Shown one piece after another: positions 33,471 through 42,471 of a stretch of 64,000 nucleotides of DNA. Location: NCBI GenBank assembly GCA_965248255.1, contig CBDFIW010000001.1, forward strand, positions 62,001-126,000. Reading direction: 5' to 3'. The stretch's first letter is position 1, and each line of letters begins with the position of its first letter. This stretch comes from JAKZVK01 sp965248255. Its GTDB lineage: Bacteria; Acidobacteriota; Terriglobia; Bryobacterales; UBA6623. The position numbers were made by a program, and so were the translations under genes. The notes beneath the pieces were generated by a model. That model was given only the letters and a program-made list of their open reading frames with translations. It was not told the origin of the DNA and did no database searches.

Positions 33471-35006
33471 ATGGGACGCGTCGGGAGATGGCGCCGGTTT
33501 GCTTGTAGCGCGGGCAGCCCTGCGGCTTTAGCTCTCGCCCTCTGGTGTACGGGCTGTGAGGCGGTCGAAGAGCGCGGTGGAACCCAACGCCCCAACATAC
33601 TGTTCGCGATCTCGGACGATCAATCTTGGCCCCATGCCGGAGCGTATGGCGACACGAACGTCTCGACGCCTGCCTTCGACCGTGTGGCACGCGAGGGGGT
33701 GCTTTTCACGCACTCGTTTACCGCGGCGCCATCGTGTACGCCCTCCCGCAGTGCGATTCTCACCGGGCAAGCCATCTGGCGGCTCGAGGAAGCCGGCATG
33801 CTCATGGGGACCCTTCCTCCCAAGTTCGATGTCTTTCCCCGCCTCCTCGAAGAGGCCGGCTATGACATCGGCTACACCGGCAAAGGTTGGTCGCCCGGCG
33901 ACTATCAAGCCGCGGGACGAGTCGAGTACCCCATCGGACCGGCTTATAACGAGCGCCAATACGAATCGGTCCCTGATGGCATCCGCAACATCGACTACGC
34001 TGCGAACCTCGAACAGTTTCTAGAGGAGCGGCAAGGCGACAGGCCGTTCTTCTTCTGGTTTGGCGCGTCCGAGCCGCACCGACGCTATGACAAGGGTGCG
34101 GGACTGCGTAAGGGCAAAACGACCGCCAACGTAGCTGTACCCGCCTTCCTCCCCGACACGGAAGAGATTCGCAGCGATATCCTCGACTACTACGTGGAGA
34201 TCGAGTGGTTCGACTCCCATCTGGGCCGCATGGTCCAAGCGCTCGATAACGCCGGTGAGCTCGACAACACGCTGATCGTCGTAACCAGCGATAACGGTAT
34301 GCTCTTTCCGCGTGCCAAGACGACGCTCTATGACTGGGGCACGCGGATGCCGCTCGCGGTCCGCTGGCCTGGGCGCGGCGCCGGCGGGTGGGTTGTTGAC
34401 GACTTCGTCAGCCACACCGATTTCGCACCGACCTTTTTGGAGGCTGCGGGCGTGACCATCCCGGCGTCGATGACGGGGCGGAGCTTGGCGCCTCTGCTGG
34501 CCTCAGGCGACTCCGGTCAGGTGGAGCCCGAGCGTGATCGGGCATTCACGGCCATCGAGCGCCACACCTGGTGCCGGCCGAACGGAGCGCTTTATCCCTC
34601 ACGTGCCATTCGAACGCACGAGTTTCTCTATATCCGCAACTACGCCCCGGATCGTTGGCCCGCCGGCGACCCCGATTTCGACGCCGCGCCACAGGGCTTC
34701 TACGGCGATATCGACCGCTGCCCGACGAAGACCTTCATGATGGAACCGGAGAACCGGGAGCAGTTTCCGCGCGAGTTTGAGTTGGGTTTCGGCAAGCGCC
34801 CGGCCGAGGAGTTGTACGAGATCGCCACTGACCCCGCGCAAGTCAACAACCTGGCTGCTGATCCCGCCCATACCGAAGTGAAGGAGAGGCTCAGTGCCGA
34901 TCTTGATGAGCACCTAGTTACCACCCAGGACCCTCGATCTGAAGGGAAAGCACCCTGGGAAACCTATCCCTACTACCGCAGCGGAGAGGTCCGAGTACCG
35001 AAGTAG
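33471..35006 (+). CDS. Sulfatase (arylsulfatase-type, formylglycine-dependent)
   Basis: This 511-residue exported sulfatase has ATG 33471 just ahead of an export signal with a possible lipobox (LALALWCTGC). The alkaline-phosphatase-superfamily core begins RPNILFAISDDQSWPHAGAY, whose Asp pair binds calcium. Cys89 in SCTPSRSAILTGQ is the CxPxR residue oxidised to formylglycine. Further motifs are GYTGKGWSPGDY, FWFGASEPHRRYD and VVTSDNGMLFPRAKTTLYDW. Members remove sulfate esters from glycans or small aryl sulfates. Substrate is not predictable here. No formylglycine-generating enzyme lies in the window. Confidence 0.92.
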   Translation: MGRVGRWRRFACSAGSPAALALALWCTGCEAVEERGGTQRPNILFAISDDQSWPHAGAYGDTNVSTPAFDRVAREGVLFTHSFTAAPSCTPSRSAILTGQAIWRLEEAGMLMGTLPPKFDVFPRLLEEAGYDIGYTGKGWSPGDYQAAGRVEYPIGPAYNERQYESVPDGIRNIDYAANLEQFLEERQGDRPFFFWFGASEPHRRYDKGAGLRKGKTTANVAVPAFLPDTEEIRSDILDYYVEIEWFDSHLGRMVQALDNAGELDNTLIVVTSDNGMLFPRAKTTLYDWGTRMPLAVRWPGRGAGGWVVDDFVSHTDFAPTFLEAAGVTIPASMTGRSLAPLLASGDSGQVEPERDRAFTAIERHTWCRPNGALYPSRAIRTHEFLYIRNYAPDRWPAGDPDFDAAPQGFYGDIDRCPTKTFMMEPENREQFPREFELGFGKRPAEELYEIATDPAQVNNLAADPAHTEVKERLSADLDEHLVTTQDPRSEGKAPWETYPYYRSGEVRVPK

Positions 35007-35038
35007 GGGCTAGTCTGAGACCCATCCCCGCCGAGCCG

Positions 35039-35470
35039 TCAAGGTGCAGCTAGCGTCGTGCTTTGGTCTCCGTTCAGCTCACGCTCGAATATCTGCTTCA
35101 CCGTGGGCCTCGTCAGCACGATGATCGTGAACACTCCGAGTGCGGTCCCAAAAGGAAACTCCATGCAGGAGATACCCGCGACGACCAGGCAAAACAGATA
35201 GCGCCGCCTCTGTCTCAGATAACGCCCGGCGAGTACTTGGCATGCGGTGAAACCCAGGCCGGCCAGGATCCAGACGGATGCGAAGGCGACAAAAACCAGC
35301 CCCACTAACCACGAGAAGTTGGGATCTCCATTCCCCTTTGGTGGGCTCAGCATGATGCCGATCCCTACCGCCAGGTGAATCAGGGGAAACAGGCTGATCA
35401 ACGCTGTGAAACCGGCCACAACCCAGTGGAAGGCGGAAAGGAGCTGAAGGTGTTGCTCGTCTTCGGTCAC
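35039..35470 (-). CDS. Small integral membrane protein
   Basis: This 143-residue protein starts at GTG 35470, immediately downstream of GGAGGGGGG; a longer frame runs into a repeat and is rejected. It opens TEDEQHLQLLSAFHWVVAGF, followed by three or four membrane helices (AGFTALISLFPLIHLAVGIG, LVGLVFVAFASVWILAGLGF, YLFCLVVAGISCMEFPFGTA, ALGVFTIIVLTRPTVKQIF). Proteins with this EQHLQLLS-FHYVVAG opening are common, in my memory, in Acidobacteriota and are uncharacterised. It is convergent with the sulfatase gene. Confidence 0.78.
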   Translation of the reverse strand: MTEDEQHLQLLSAFHWVVAGFTALISLFPLIHLAVGIGIMLSPPKGNGDPNFSWLVGLVFVAFASVWILAGLGFTACQVLAGRYLRQRRRYLFCLVVAGISCMEFPFGTALGVFTIIVLTRPTVKQIFERELNGDQSTTLAAP

Positions 35471-35490
35471 ATCCCCCCTCCGAAGAAACG

Positions 35491-35523
35491 GCTCAACGCA
35501 AGCTGACGCTTGCGGCTCTGAGC
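35491..35523. repeat. REP-like dispersed repeat, copy B
   Basis: GCTCAACGCAAGCTGACGCT followed by TGCGGCTCTGAGCG matches the unit at 1473-1505 with compensated changes in the stem (AA/TT instead of GG/CC). It lies between the small membrane protein and nuoN. Confidence 0.5.
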
Positions 35524-35582
35524 GTCGCATGGCGGCACTTGCTCGACTGGAATCGCTGCCAGCTTGCGCAGCCCGACCCAGC

Positions 35583-37058
35583 CTAGCGCAGCGCCAGCAA
35601 GATCGAGTCGGATGCGAGGCTGATGAAGGGCTCGGGATAGAGTCCGATCAACAGCGTGAGGACGCCGCAGCCGACAATCGCCACCTTAGTCCCCAGTCCC
35701 GGCGCCACCATGGCGGGGTCGGTGTCGTCGGTGAGGAACATCGCACGGACGATGCGGAAGTAGTAGTATGCAGCGACGGCCACGTAGAGCGCCGCCACGA
35801 TCGCCAGCAGGTACTGGCCCGCCTCGATCAGGGCGAGAAAGATGAAGTACTTACCGTAGAACCCCGCGGCGGGCGGAATGCCCGCCAGCGACAGCAGCAG
35901 GATCAGCATCAGGATCGCGTAGCCGGGATGCCGATTCATCAAACCGGCCAGATCGTCGATGTCCTCGGCAGCCTGACCCTCGCGCCGTAGCGCCGCGACT
36001 AGAGCGAACACCCCGAAGTTCATAAACATGTAGACCAGGATGTAGACCATCACACCCTTGAGGCCGGTTTCGTTGCCTGCGGCGAGCCCCAAGAGAATGT
36101 AGCCGGCGTGCGAAATAGAACTGTAGGCCAGCAGGCGCTTGAGATTGTTCTGAGTGATGGCGGCGACGTTTCCGAGCGTCATCGTTGCCAAGGCAACAAA
36201 GCCGCACAGAGGGATCCAAAGCTCGCTCGCCGACTCGAGTGGGACCAGGAAAATGCGCATCAGCAAAGCGAACGAGGCAGCCTTCGACGCTACCGAAACG
36301 TAGGCGGTGATAGGCGTCGGCGCACCCTCATAGACGTCGGGCGCCCACATGTGGAAGGGCACGACGGAGATCTTGAAGAACAGGCCCACGGAGGTCGTGA
36401 TCATCGCGAGCAGTAGAACAGGGTCGGTCGGCTCGCGCGCGGATACCGCCTCGGCGATTTGCCGCAGGCCGGTCGAGCCGCTGAGGCCGTAGAAGAGCGA
36501 AAAGCCGTAGGCCAGGAAACCGCTCGAGAACGCGCCCAGCAGCAGGTATTTCATCGCCGCCTCGTTCGCCCGCAGCTCTCGCCGCAAGAAGCCGACCATG
36601 ACGTAGAAGCTGAGCGCCATCAACTCGAGCCCGATGAAAAGCGTCACCAAGTCGTAGCCTGACGCCAGGATCGACATGCCGGCCTGCGCGAACAAGATGA
36701 GGGCGTAGTACTCACCCCGATTCTCGCCCTCTTGCTCCAAGTAGTGTGCGGAGATGATGATCGCCAGGACCGCCGAGCCCACAAAGATAGCGTTAAAGAA
36801 GACAGAGAAACCGTCAATGACCAGTGAGTCGTTCAGAGCAAAGCGCTGGCTATTGATCGAGACGTCGGTGAAGTGCTGCCACACGGCAACCGCGACAAAA
36901 GCTTCGCCGATGAGAGCGGTGAACGCGTTCCAGCGGCCTTGGCGCAGCAAGAAGTCCGTCAGCAGGATGCCGCAGCCGAACAGACACAGCAACACGGCCG
37001 GCTTCAAGGCGAAGAAGTCGGTCGCCGTGAAGAAGCTGCTGGGATCAAAGCCGTTCAT
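35583..37058 (-). CDS. nuoN: NADH-quinone oxidoreductase subunit N
   Basis: This 491-residue membrane subunit of complex I is one of the three antiporter-like proton-pumping subunits. It is predicted to have about 14 helices. Conserved features include the Glu in LFIGLELMALSFYVMVGF, the Lys region VGLFFKISVVPFHMWAPDVY, ITQNNLKRLLAYSSISHAGY and GIPPAAGFYGKYFIF. It is the last gene of the minus-strand nuo run, and its ATG overlaps the stop of nuoM by four bases (ATGA). Length is normal. Confidence 0.95.
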   Translation of the reverse strand: MNGFDPSSFFTATDFFALKPAVLLCLFGCGILLTDFLLRQGRWNAFTALIGEAFVAVAVWQHFTDVSINSQRFALNDSLVIDGFSVFFNAIFVGSAVLAIIISAHYLEQEGENRGEYYALILFAQAGMSILASGYDLVTLFIGLELMALSFYVMVGFLRRELRANEAAMKYLLLGAFSSGFLAYGFSLFYGLSGSTGLRQIAEAVSAREPTDPVLLLAMITTSVGLFFKISVVPFHMWAPDVYEGAPTPITAYVSVASKAASFALLMRIFLVPLESASELWIPLCGFVALATMTLGNVAAITQNNLKRLLAYSSISHAGYILLGLAAGNETGLKGVMVYILVYMFMNFGVFALVAALRREGQAAEDIDDLAGLMNRHPGYAILMLILLLSLAGIPPAAGFYGKYFIFLALIEAGQYLLAIVAALYVAVAAYYYFRIVRAMFLTDDTDPAMVAPGLGTKVAIVGCGVLTLLIGLYPEPFISLASDSILLALR

Positions 37059-38614
37059 TCTTGCACCAGCTTGGCCAACTCGCGGTTTTCATCCAGCGGG
37101 TTCGGGATGCCGTTGCGGCTGAAGTAGTCCGGATCGACGCGCTCGACAAGCTTGGCCACGGGCTTATCCAAGATCTCGAAGTAGGGCTTGGGATAGAGGC
37201 CGATCCAGAAACACCACAGTACCAGCGGCACCATGACCAGAATCTCGCGCAGATTGATGTCGGTCAGCTTTTCGTTCTCGGGATTGGTGATCGGCCCCAG
37301 CATCGTGCGCTGGAACAGCCATAGCAGGTACGCGGCGCCCAGCACGATCCCCAGCACAGCGAACGCGGCCCAGGTCGTGTTGCGCTCAAAAGCGCCGCGT
37401 AGAATCGTGAACTCCCCGATAAACCCGTTCAGCCCGGGCATGCCGGCCGAAGCGAACATCGAGATCAGAAAGATAACCGTGAAGACCGGCATGCGGTTCG
37501 ACAGTCCACCGTAGTCGGCGATCTCCAGCGTGCGCCGCCTCTCATACACGAACCCGACGATCAAGAAGAGAAGAGGCGTTGAGATGCCGTGGTTGATGCC
37601 CTGCAACATGCCGCCGGCGATGCCGTTGGGGTTAAGCGCAATCAGACCCAAGGTACAGAATCCCAAGTGGCTCACCGACGAGTAGGCTACGAGCTTCTTC
37701 CAGTTCTTCTGCATCAGCGAGACCAGTGCGCCGTAGACGATCGCAATGATCGACAAGGCCGCCACGATTTGAACCGTCGTTGGGTCCGCAGCCGCGTCCG
37801 GCAGCAGCGGGAACGAGAAGCGGAACATCCCGTAGAGCCCCATCTTCAGCAAGATGCCGGCCAGGATGACGGAGCCGGCCGTTGGCGCCTCGGTATGCGC
37901 GTCAGGCAGCCAGGTGTGGAAGGGAAACATCGGCACCTTGATGGCGAACGCAACAAAGAAGCCCCAGAAGAGCCAGATCTGCCGATCGAGCGGCACCTGC
38001 GTCTTCATCAAGTCTTCGAGCGCAAAGGTGTATACGCCGAACTGCTCGCCGTGCTTGAAGTAGAGCGCCAGGATCGCCAGCAGCATCAGCACCGAGCCGG
38101 CCAGCGTGTAGAGGAAGAACTTGATGGCGGCGTAGAGGCGGCGGGTGTGTCCCCAGATGCCGATGATGAAGTACATCGGCACCAGCATCACTTCCCAGAA
38201 AACGTAAAACAGGAACAGATCGAGCGCCATGAAGACGCCCAGCATGCCAGCCTGCAAGAAGAGAAAGAAGGCGTAGTACTCCTTCACGCGGTCCTGGATC
38301 GCCGACCACGACGACAGGATCGAGAGGAACCCCACGACCGTCGTCAGCATGATCAGCAGCAGCGCCACGCCGTCAATACCCAGGTGATAGTCTGCGCCCA
38401 GCGACGGGATCCACGTGAGGCGCTCGACGAATTGGAATTCAGCGACCGAGCTGTCGAACCAGAACACCAGCGGAAGAGAGACTAGGAAGCCGATGAAGGC
38501 CACCACGTTGGCCACAATCCGGATCAGGTTCTTGTTCTCTTTGGGGATGAGAAACAGGATGAACATCCCCACCAGCGGAGTGAGCCAGACAATACTGAGA
38601 ATGTGCTCTTTCAT
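37055..38614 (-). CDS. nuoM: NADH-quinone oxidoreductase subunit M
   Basis: This 519-residue antiporter-like subunit of the complex I membrane arm carries the functional Glu in DLFLFYVFWEVMLVPMYFII and Lys-bearing helices in FFVAFAIKVPMFPFHTWLPD, plus KNWKKLVAYSSVSHLGFCTL and GMPGLNGFIGEFTILRGAF. Expected length about 490-520. It is coupled to nuoN by a 4-bp overlap and separated from nuoL by 186 bp of gene-free sequence holding a REP-like unit, a rare wide gap in this operon. Confidence 0.95.
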   Translation of the reverse strand: MKEHILSIVWLTPLVGMFILFLIPKENKNLIRIVANVVAFIGFLVSLPLVFWFDSSVAEFQFVERLTWIPSLGADYHLGIDGVALLLIMLTTVVGFLSILSSWSAIQDRVKEYYAFFLFLQAGMLGVFMALDLFLFYVFWEVMLVPMYFIIGIWGHTRRLYAAIKFFLYTLAGSVLMLLAILALYFKHGEQFGVYTFALEDLMKTQVPLDRQIWLFWGFFVAFAIKVPMFPFHTWLPDAHTEAPTAGSVILAGILLKMGLYGMFRFSFPLLPDAAADPTTVQIVAALSIIAIVYGALVSLMQKNWKKLVAYSSVSHLGFCTLGLIALNPNGIAGGMLQGINHGISTPLLFLIVGFVYERRRTLEIADYGGLSNRMPVFTVIFLISMFASAGMPGLNGFIGEFTILRGAFERNTTWAAFAVLGIVLGAAYLLWLFQRTMLGPITNPENEKLTDINLREILVMVPLVLWCFWIGLYPKPYFEILDKPVAKLVERVDPDYFSRNGIPNPLDENRELAKLVQE

Positions 38615-38680
38615 GATCTTTGCCGCGCTTTCGAGAGCCCGGGACGGTCAGCTAGCGACTGTTGTTGAGAAGCCTTGCTA

Positions 38681-38760
38681 CGGTGGCTGTAGGGGCACGC
38701 GTTGGCGTTCCCGCGGGCTCGGCATGCCGAAACCCCTGCATCTGCACGATCAACGATCAA
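38681..38760. repeat. REP-like unit in the nuoL-nuoM spacer
   Basis: The spacer holds TAGGGGCACGCGTTGGCGTT followed by CCCGCGGGCTCGGCATGCCG and AAACCCCTGCA. The outer TAGGGG/CCCCT arms and inner GGCATGCC relate it to the palindromes at 6998, 32901 and 43684. No coding sequence is supported in 38615-38800. Confidence 0.45.
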
Positions 38761-38800
38761 GCCATCTCCGTAACAGTCCGATGAAGCGATCATCCCCCAA

Positions 38801-40915
38801 CTAAAACAGGTAATAACTCACAATCAATAGTGCACCCAGGACGATAAAAAAGGCGTAGTTCTGCAGCAGGCCGGTTTGCAACATCCGGAACGGGTAGGAA
38901 GCGAACTTTACCATGAACGCGGTCAGCCGCACCGTACCGTCGACGATCCAGGTGTCCCACCAGATGCTTGCGCGGGAGGTGAAACGCGTCAGCCATCCCG
39001 CGCCGTTCACTCCCCCGTCGATGATCGAGGCGTCGAAGCCGGTCAAGGCCGTGCCGCCGCCTTTAGCGAAGCCGTCCACAAACAGGTAGCCGTAGATTTC
39101 GTCGACGAAGTATTTGTTGTAAAGCAATCGGTGCAGGCCGCCGCCCAGTGTGCGCTCCATGGCATCACCGTCGCGCTTGCGGTCGAACATCTTGCGGGCC
39201 AGAAAAATGCCGGCGATCGCCAAGCCCACTGAGGCGAACATCAGCAACCACTCCATGGTCGTGTCGTGATGTTCCGCCGCCGCCTCATCCGCGGCGACGC
39301 TCGCGAGCGCCGGATCGAGGAAGTGTTCCATGCTGGGCAGGGCGTCGTGCAGCGGGCCGAACACAACCGGCGTGCCCACCCATCCGCCGACGACGCTCAA
39401 CACTGCCAGTACGATCAGCGGAACGGTCATCGTCTTCGGTGACTCGTGGACATGTTTGGCCACCTCGGGATCGACACGCGAATCGCCATAGAACGTCAAG
39501 TAGATCAGCCGGAACATATAGAACGCCGTGAAACCCGCCGTGATGAAACCCAATATCCACAACACGGGAAAGCCATGGCTCGTCGACCAGGTCTTCCAGA
39601 GGATCTCGTCTTTGGAGAAGAACCCCGCGAGACCCGGAATGCCGGCGATCGCCAGTGCACCGACGAACATCGTCCAGAACGTCGTGGGTATCTTGTCGCG
39701 CAGCGCCCCCATCTTGCGCATGTCCTGCTCGCCACCGACCGCGTGAATCACCGATCCGGAACCAAGGAACAACAGGGCCTTGAAGAAGGCATGGGTATAC
39801 AGATGGAAGATACCTACCCAAAACGCTCCCACACCGCAAGCGAGGAACATGTAGCCGAGCTGGCTCACCGTCGAATACGCGAGCACACGCTTGATGTCGT
39901 GCTGGACCAGCCCGATCGTCGCCGCGAAGATCGCCGTCAGCGCTCCGACCACCGCAACCACGGCCATCGTCTGCGGCGCCAGGACATAGATCGCGCTCGA
40001 CCGCGCCACGATATAGACTCCCGCTGTGACCATCGTCGCGGCGTGAATCAGCGCTGAGACCGGCGTGGGACCTTCCATAGCGTCGGGCAGCCATACGTAT
40101 AGCGGCAGCTGCGCCGATTTACCCGCGGCCCCGATGAAGAACAGCAACGTGATCATGCTCAGCATCCCGAATGTCGCTGTCTCCGCCTCGAAGCCGCCTT
40201 CCGCCAACGCCGGACCGATCTCGCTGAACGTCATCGTCCCCAGCGTCGTAAACAGCAGCAGCATCCCCAGCACAAAAGCCGCATCGCCGATGCGGTTGAC
40301 CAGGAACGCCTTGTTGGCCGCGTCCGAGGCCGACTTGCGGTGGAAGTAGAACCCGATCAGCAGATAGCTGCACAACCCCACGCCTTCCCATCCGACGAAC
40401 AACAACACATAGTTGTTCGCCAGCACCAGCATCAGCATGAAGAAGACGAACAGGTTGAGGCACCCGAAGAAGCGGTAGTAGCCCCCGTCGTGGGCCATGT
40501 AGCCGATCGAGTAGACGTGAATCAGTAAGCCCACGCCACTGACGACCAGGATCATCACGCTGCTGAGCGGATCGAGAAGAAAGCCCCAGTCGGCCGTGAA
40601 ATCAGCTAGTCCCCCTGACGCGGTAGCGGACTTGAGACCCGCCAGCCACGTGAACTTGATCACTTCATGCGAGTGGCCCTCGACGCCTTGCAGCTGGAAG
40701 ATGGCCCCGAGCGAAAAAACGAACGAGAGCAGAACGAACCCAGGGCAGAGCAGGCTGATCAGCTTCTTGCCCGGCGGGTCATGATGCCCGCCGTGGCTAT
40801 GGTCGTCGCCGCCGCGGTCGGTTTGCGGATCCAACCGACGCCCGAACAGCAGCATCAATAGTGCCCCGAACAACGGGAACATCGGGATCAGCCAGATGCT
40901 ATCGAGGAAAAACAT
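38801..40915 (-). CDS. nuoL: NADH-quinone oxidoreductase subunit L
   Basis: This 704-residue distal antiporter-like subunit of complex I has the usual antiporter fold (LLFVGWEGVGLCSYLLIGFY, AAGKSAQLPLYVWLPDAMEG, VQHDIKRVLAYSTVSQLGYM, IAGIPGLAGFFSKDEILW) and the long lateral amphipathic helix with a final membrane helix at the C terminus. A His/Asp-rich cytoplasmic or periplasmic loop (DRGGDDHSHGGHHDPPG) near residue 40 is an unusual local feature. Length is normal for NuoL with a slightly extended loop near 530-560. Confidence 0.95.
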   Translation of the reverse strand: MFFLDSIWLIPMFPLFGALLMLLFGRRLDPQTDRGGDDHSHGGHHDPPGKKLISLLCPGFVLLSFVFSLGAIFQLQGVEGHSHEVIKFTWLAGLKSATASGGLADFTADWGFLLDPLSSVMILVVSGVGLLIHVYSIGYMAHDGGYYRFFGCLNLFVFFMLMLVLANNYVLLFVGWEGVGLCSYLLIGFYFHRKSASDAANKAFLVNRIGDAAFVLGMLLLFTTLGTMTFSEIGPALAEGGFEAETATFGMLSMITLLFFIGAAGKSAQLPLYVWLPDAMEGPTPVSALIHAATMVTAGVYIVARSSAIYVLAPQTMAVVAVVGALTAIFAATIGLVQHDIKRVLAYSTVSQLGYMFLACGVGAFWVGIFHLYTHAFFKALLFLGSGSVIHAVGGEQDMRKMGALRDKIPTTFWTMFVGALAIAGIPGLAGFFSKDEILWKTWSTSHGFPVLWILGFITAGFTAFYMFRLIYLTFYGDSRVDPEVAKHVHESPKTMTVPLIVLAVLSVVGGWVGTPVVFGPLHDALPSMEHFLDPALASVAADEAAAEHHDTTMEWLLMFASVGLAIAGIFLARKMFDRKRDGDAMERTLGGGLHRLLYNKYFVDEIYGYLFVDGFAKGGGTALTGFDASIIDGGVNGAGWLTRFTSRASIWWDTWIVDGTVRLTAFMVKFASYPFRMLQTGLLQNYAFFIVLGALLIVSYYLF

Positions 40916-40948
40916 ACGGGAAGCTCGTTCGTGTCCTGGAGGGGTCGG

Positions 40949-41257
40949 CTACCAGCGAAGAATGTCTACCTCGTCTGCGTGCACCGTCTCCTTGTTTCTA
41001 AACAACGCAATCAGAATCCCCAGCCCGACCGCCGCCTCGGCCGCGGCGTCGGTAATCACGAAGATGGTGAAGACCTGCCCGTTGACGTGCTGCCAGTAGT
41101 TCGAAAACGCCACCAGGTTGATGTTGATCGCGTTGAGGATCAGCTCGATTGACATCAGAATGACGATGATGTTGCGGCGGGTCAGCACACCCACGGTTCC
41201 GATGATCAACAGAGCCAAGCTGAGAGCGAGGTAATGGGGCGTCGATACGGGAAACAT
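40949..41257 (-). CDS. nuoK: NADH-quinone oxidoreductase subunit K
   Basis: This 102-residue three-helix membrane subunit of complex I, related to MrpC, has two conserved membrane carboxylates, in ILMSIELILNAININLVAF and VITDAAAEAAVGLGILIALF, the proton-path Glu residues. Length is exactly typical. It lies 7 bp after nuoJ and 33 bp before nuoL. Confidence 0.95.
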   Translation of the reverse strand: MFPVSTPHYLALSLALLIIGTVGVLTRRNIIVILMSIELILNAININLVAFSNYWQHVNGQVFTIFVITDAAAEAAVGLGILIALFRNKETVHADEVDILRW

Positions 41258-41264
41258 GGTTGTG

Positions 41265-41819
41265 TTACGCCTTCGAGGACCCGGGGCTCGTCTGCGCTTT
41301 GGCCATCACGACCGCGCCGATGAGTGCCACCAGCAGTAGGATCGACGCCAACTCGAAGGGCAGCAGATACTCGGAAAACAACACTTGCCCCACCTCCTCG
41401 GAGTTCTGCGTCAGAGTGCCGATCTCCGCGGGCGAGGGACGGTCGGCGAACTCGAACCCCGCCGCCCCTTTCGACAGAAAGTAGAACAACTCCGCCGTCA
41501 GCAACGCGGTGCAAATCAAAGCTACCCACAACTGCGACGAAAAACGGCGCTGCTTGGCCTCTTCACTCACCGGCACCAGCATGATCACAAACAGATAAAG
41601 CACTACGATACCGCCGATGTAGACGATCACCTGCACACCGGCGAGAAACTCAGCGCCCTGTAGCAGGTACAGACCCGCCACGCCCACCAGGGCATTCACC
41701 AGCCAGACCGCCGAGTAAACGACGTTCCGCCGCGTGATCGTCATGAAGGCGCTGAACAGAATCTGCACCGCGAACAGATAGAACAGAATGCTATCGAGGT
41801 CCCACTGCATCGGCTGCAT
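41265..41819 (-). CDS. nuoJ: NADH-quinone oxidoreductase subunit J
   Basis: This complex I membrane subunit has five helices (ILFYLFAVQILFSAFMTITR, NVVYSAVWLVNALVGVAGLY, VQVIVYIGGIVVLYLFVIML, LWVALICTALLTAELFYFL, ELASILLLVALIGAVVMAKA). The pi-bulge helix motif is VIVYIGGIVVLYLFVIM. I place the start at ATG 41819 (MQPMQWDLDS), giving 184 residues; a start at 41873 would add 18 residues lacking family character and is the alternative. It is followed by nuoK. Confidence 0.9.
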   Translation of the reverse strand: MQPMQWDLDSILFYLFAVQILFSAFMTITRRNVVYSAVWLVNALVGVAGLYLLQGAEFLAGVQVIVYIGGIVVLYLFVIMLVPVSEEAKQRRFSSQLWVALICTALLTAELFYFLSKGAAGFEFADRPSPAEIGTLTQNSEEVGQVLFSEYLLPFELASILLLVALIGAVVMAKAQTSPGSSKA

Positions 41820-41992
41820 CACACTCACCCAGGCCCGAACCGGAGTCCCCCAGGATACACCAAACGTCCGCAACAGCGGGCTTCGTTACTTGCATCGGAC
41901 TCCGCATCCGGGCCACCCTCAAACCAGCGCCCGGGCGGGCCGCGAGACCGGTCCCGACAGCCCACAATGAAATGTCAGCGGCGGCTACGTTC

Positions 41993-42448
41993 TCAGAACT
42001 TGTACTGCGTGGGTAGCGGACCTTCTTCCAGCATTTGGCGGTCCCAGATCGCGCCCTCGCGGGTGTAGTACGCCAGCTCGAAGTCTTGCGTCAGCTCCAG
42101 AGCGTCTACCGGACAGGCGTCTTCACACAGGCCACAGAACATGCAGCGCGAGACGTCATAGATGAAAGTGGTCAGATCCTTGCGGCGGGTCTCCTTGTTG
42201 CGTTCCGCACCTACGACAATGAGCTGTTCCGGGCAGGCCAACGCGCACAGGTTGCAGGCGATGCAGAGCGTCTCATTCGTTTCGGGATGGACGTTCAGAC
42301 GCGGCGCCCCGCGGTAGCGCTCGGCCACAGAAGGCCTCTCTTCGGGGTATTGCTCGGTGTAGACGAGCGAGGGTTTCTGATTGCGGAAGGTGACCCACAG
42401 ACCCTTCAGCAGGTCCACCAGGAAGACGGTCTTCAGAAACTCTTTCAT
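41993..42448 (-). CDS. nuoI: NADH-quinone oxidoreductase subunit I (2x 4Fe-4S)
   Basis: This 151-residue peripheral-arm subunit carries clusters N6a and N6b. Both ferredoxin motifs are complete: CIACNLCALACP and CMFCGLCEDACP. The opening amphipathic segment KTVFLVDLLKGLWVTFRNQK is the membrane-surface anchor. It sits 23 bp downstream of nuoH. About 170 bp separate it from nuoJ, with no gene seen in that gap. Confidence 0.95.
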   Translation of the reverse strand: MKEFLKTVFLVDLLKGLWVTFRNQKPSLVYTEQYPEERPSVAERYRGAPRLNVHPETNETLCIACNLCALACPEQLIVVGAERNKETRRKDLTTFIYDVSRCMFCGLCEDACPVDALELTQDFELAYYTREGAIWDRQMLEEGPLPTQYKF

Positions 42449-42471
42449 GACCCTTATTATCCCCTACGCGC

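Noticed and set aside
37589..38485. 298-residue open frame antisense to nuoM
   Set aside because: It is rich in His, Gln and Arg, as expected from reading membrane-protein codons on the other strand. NuoM on the minus strand is certain.
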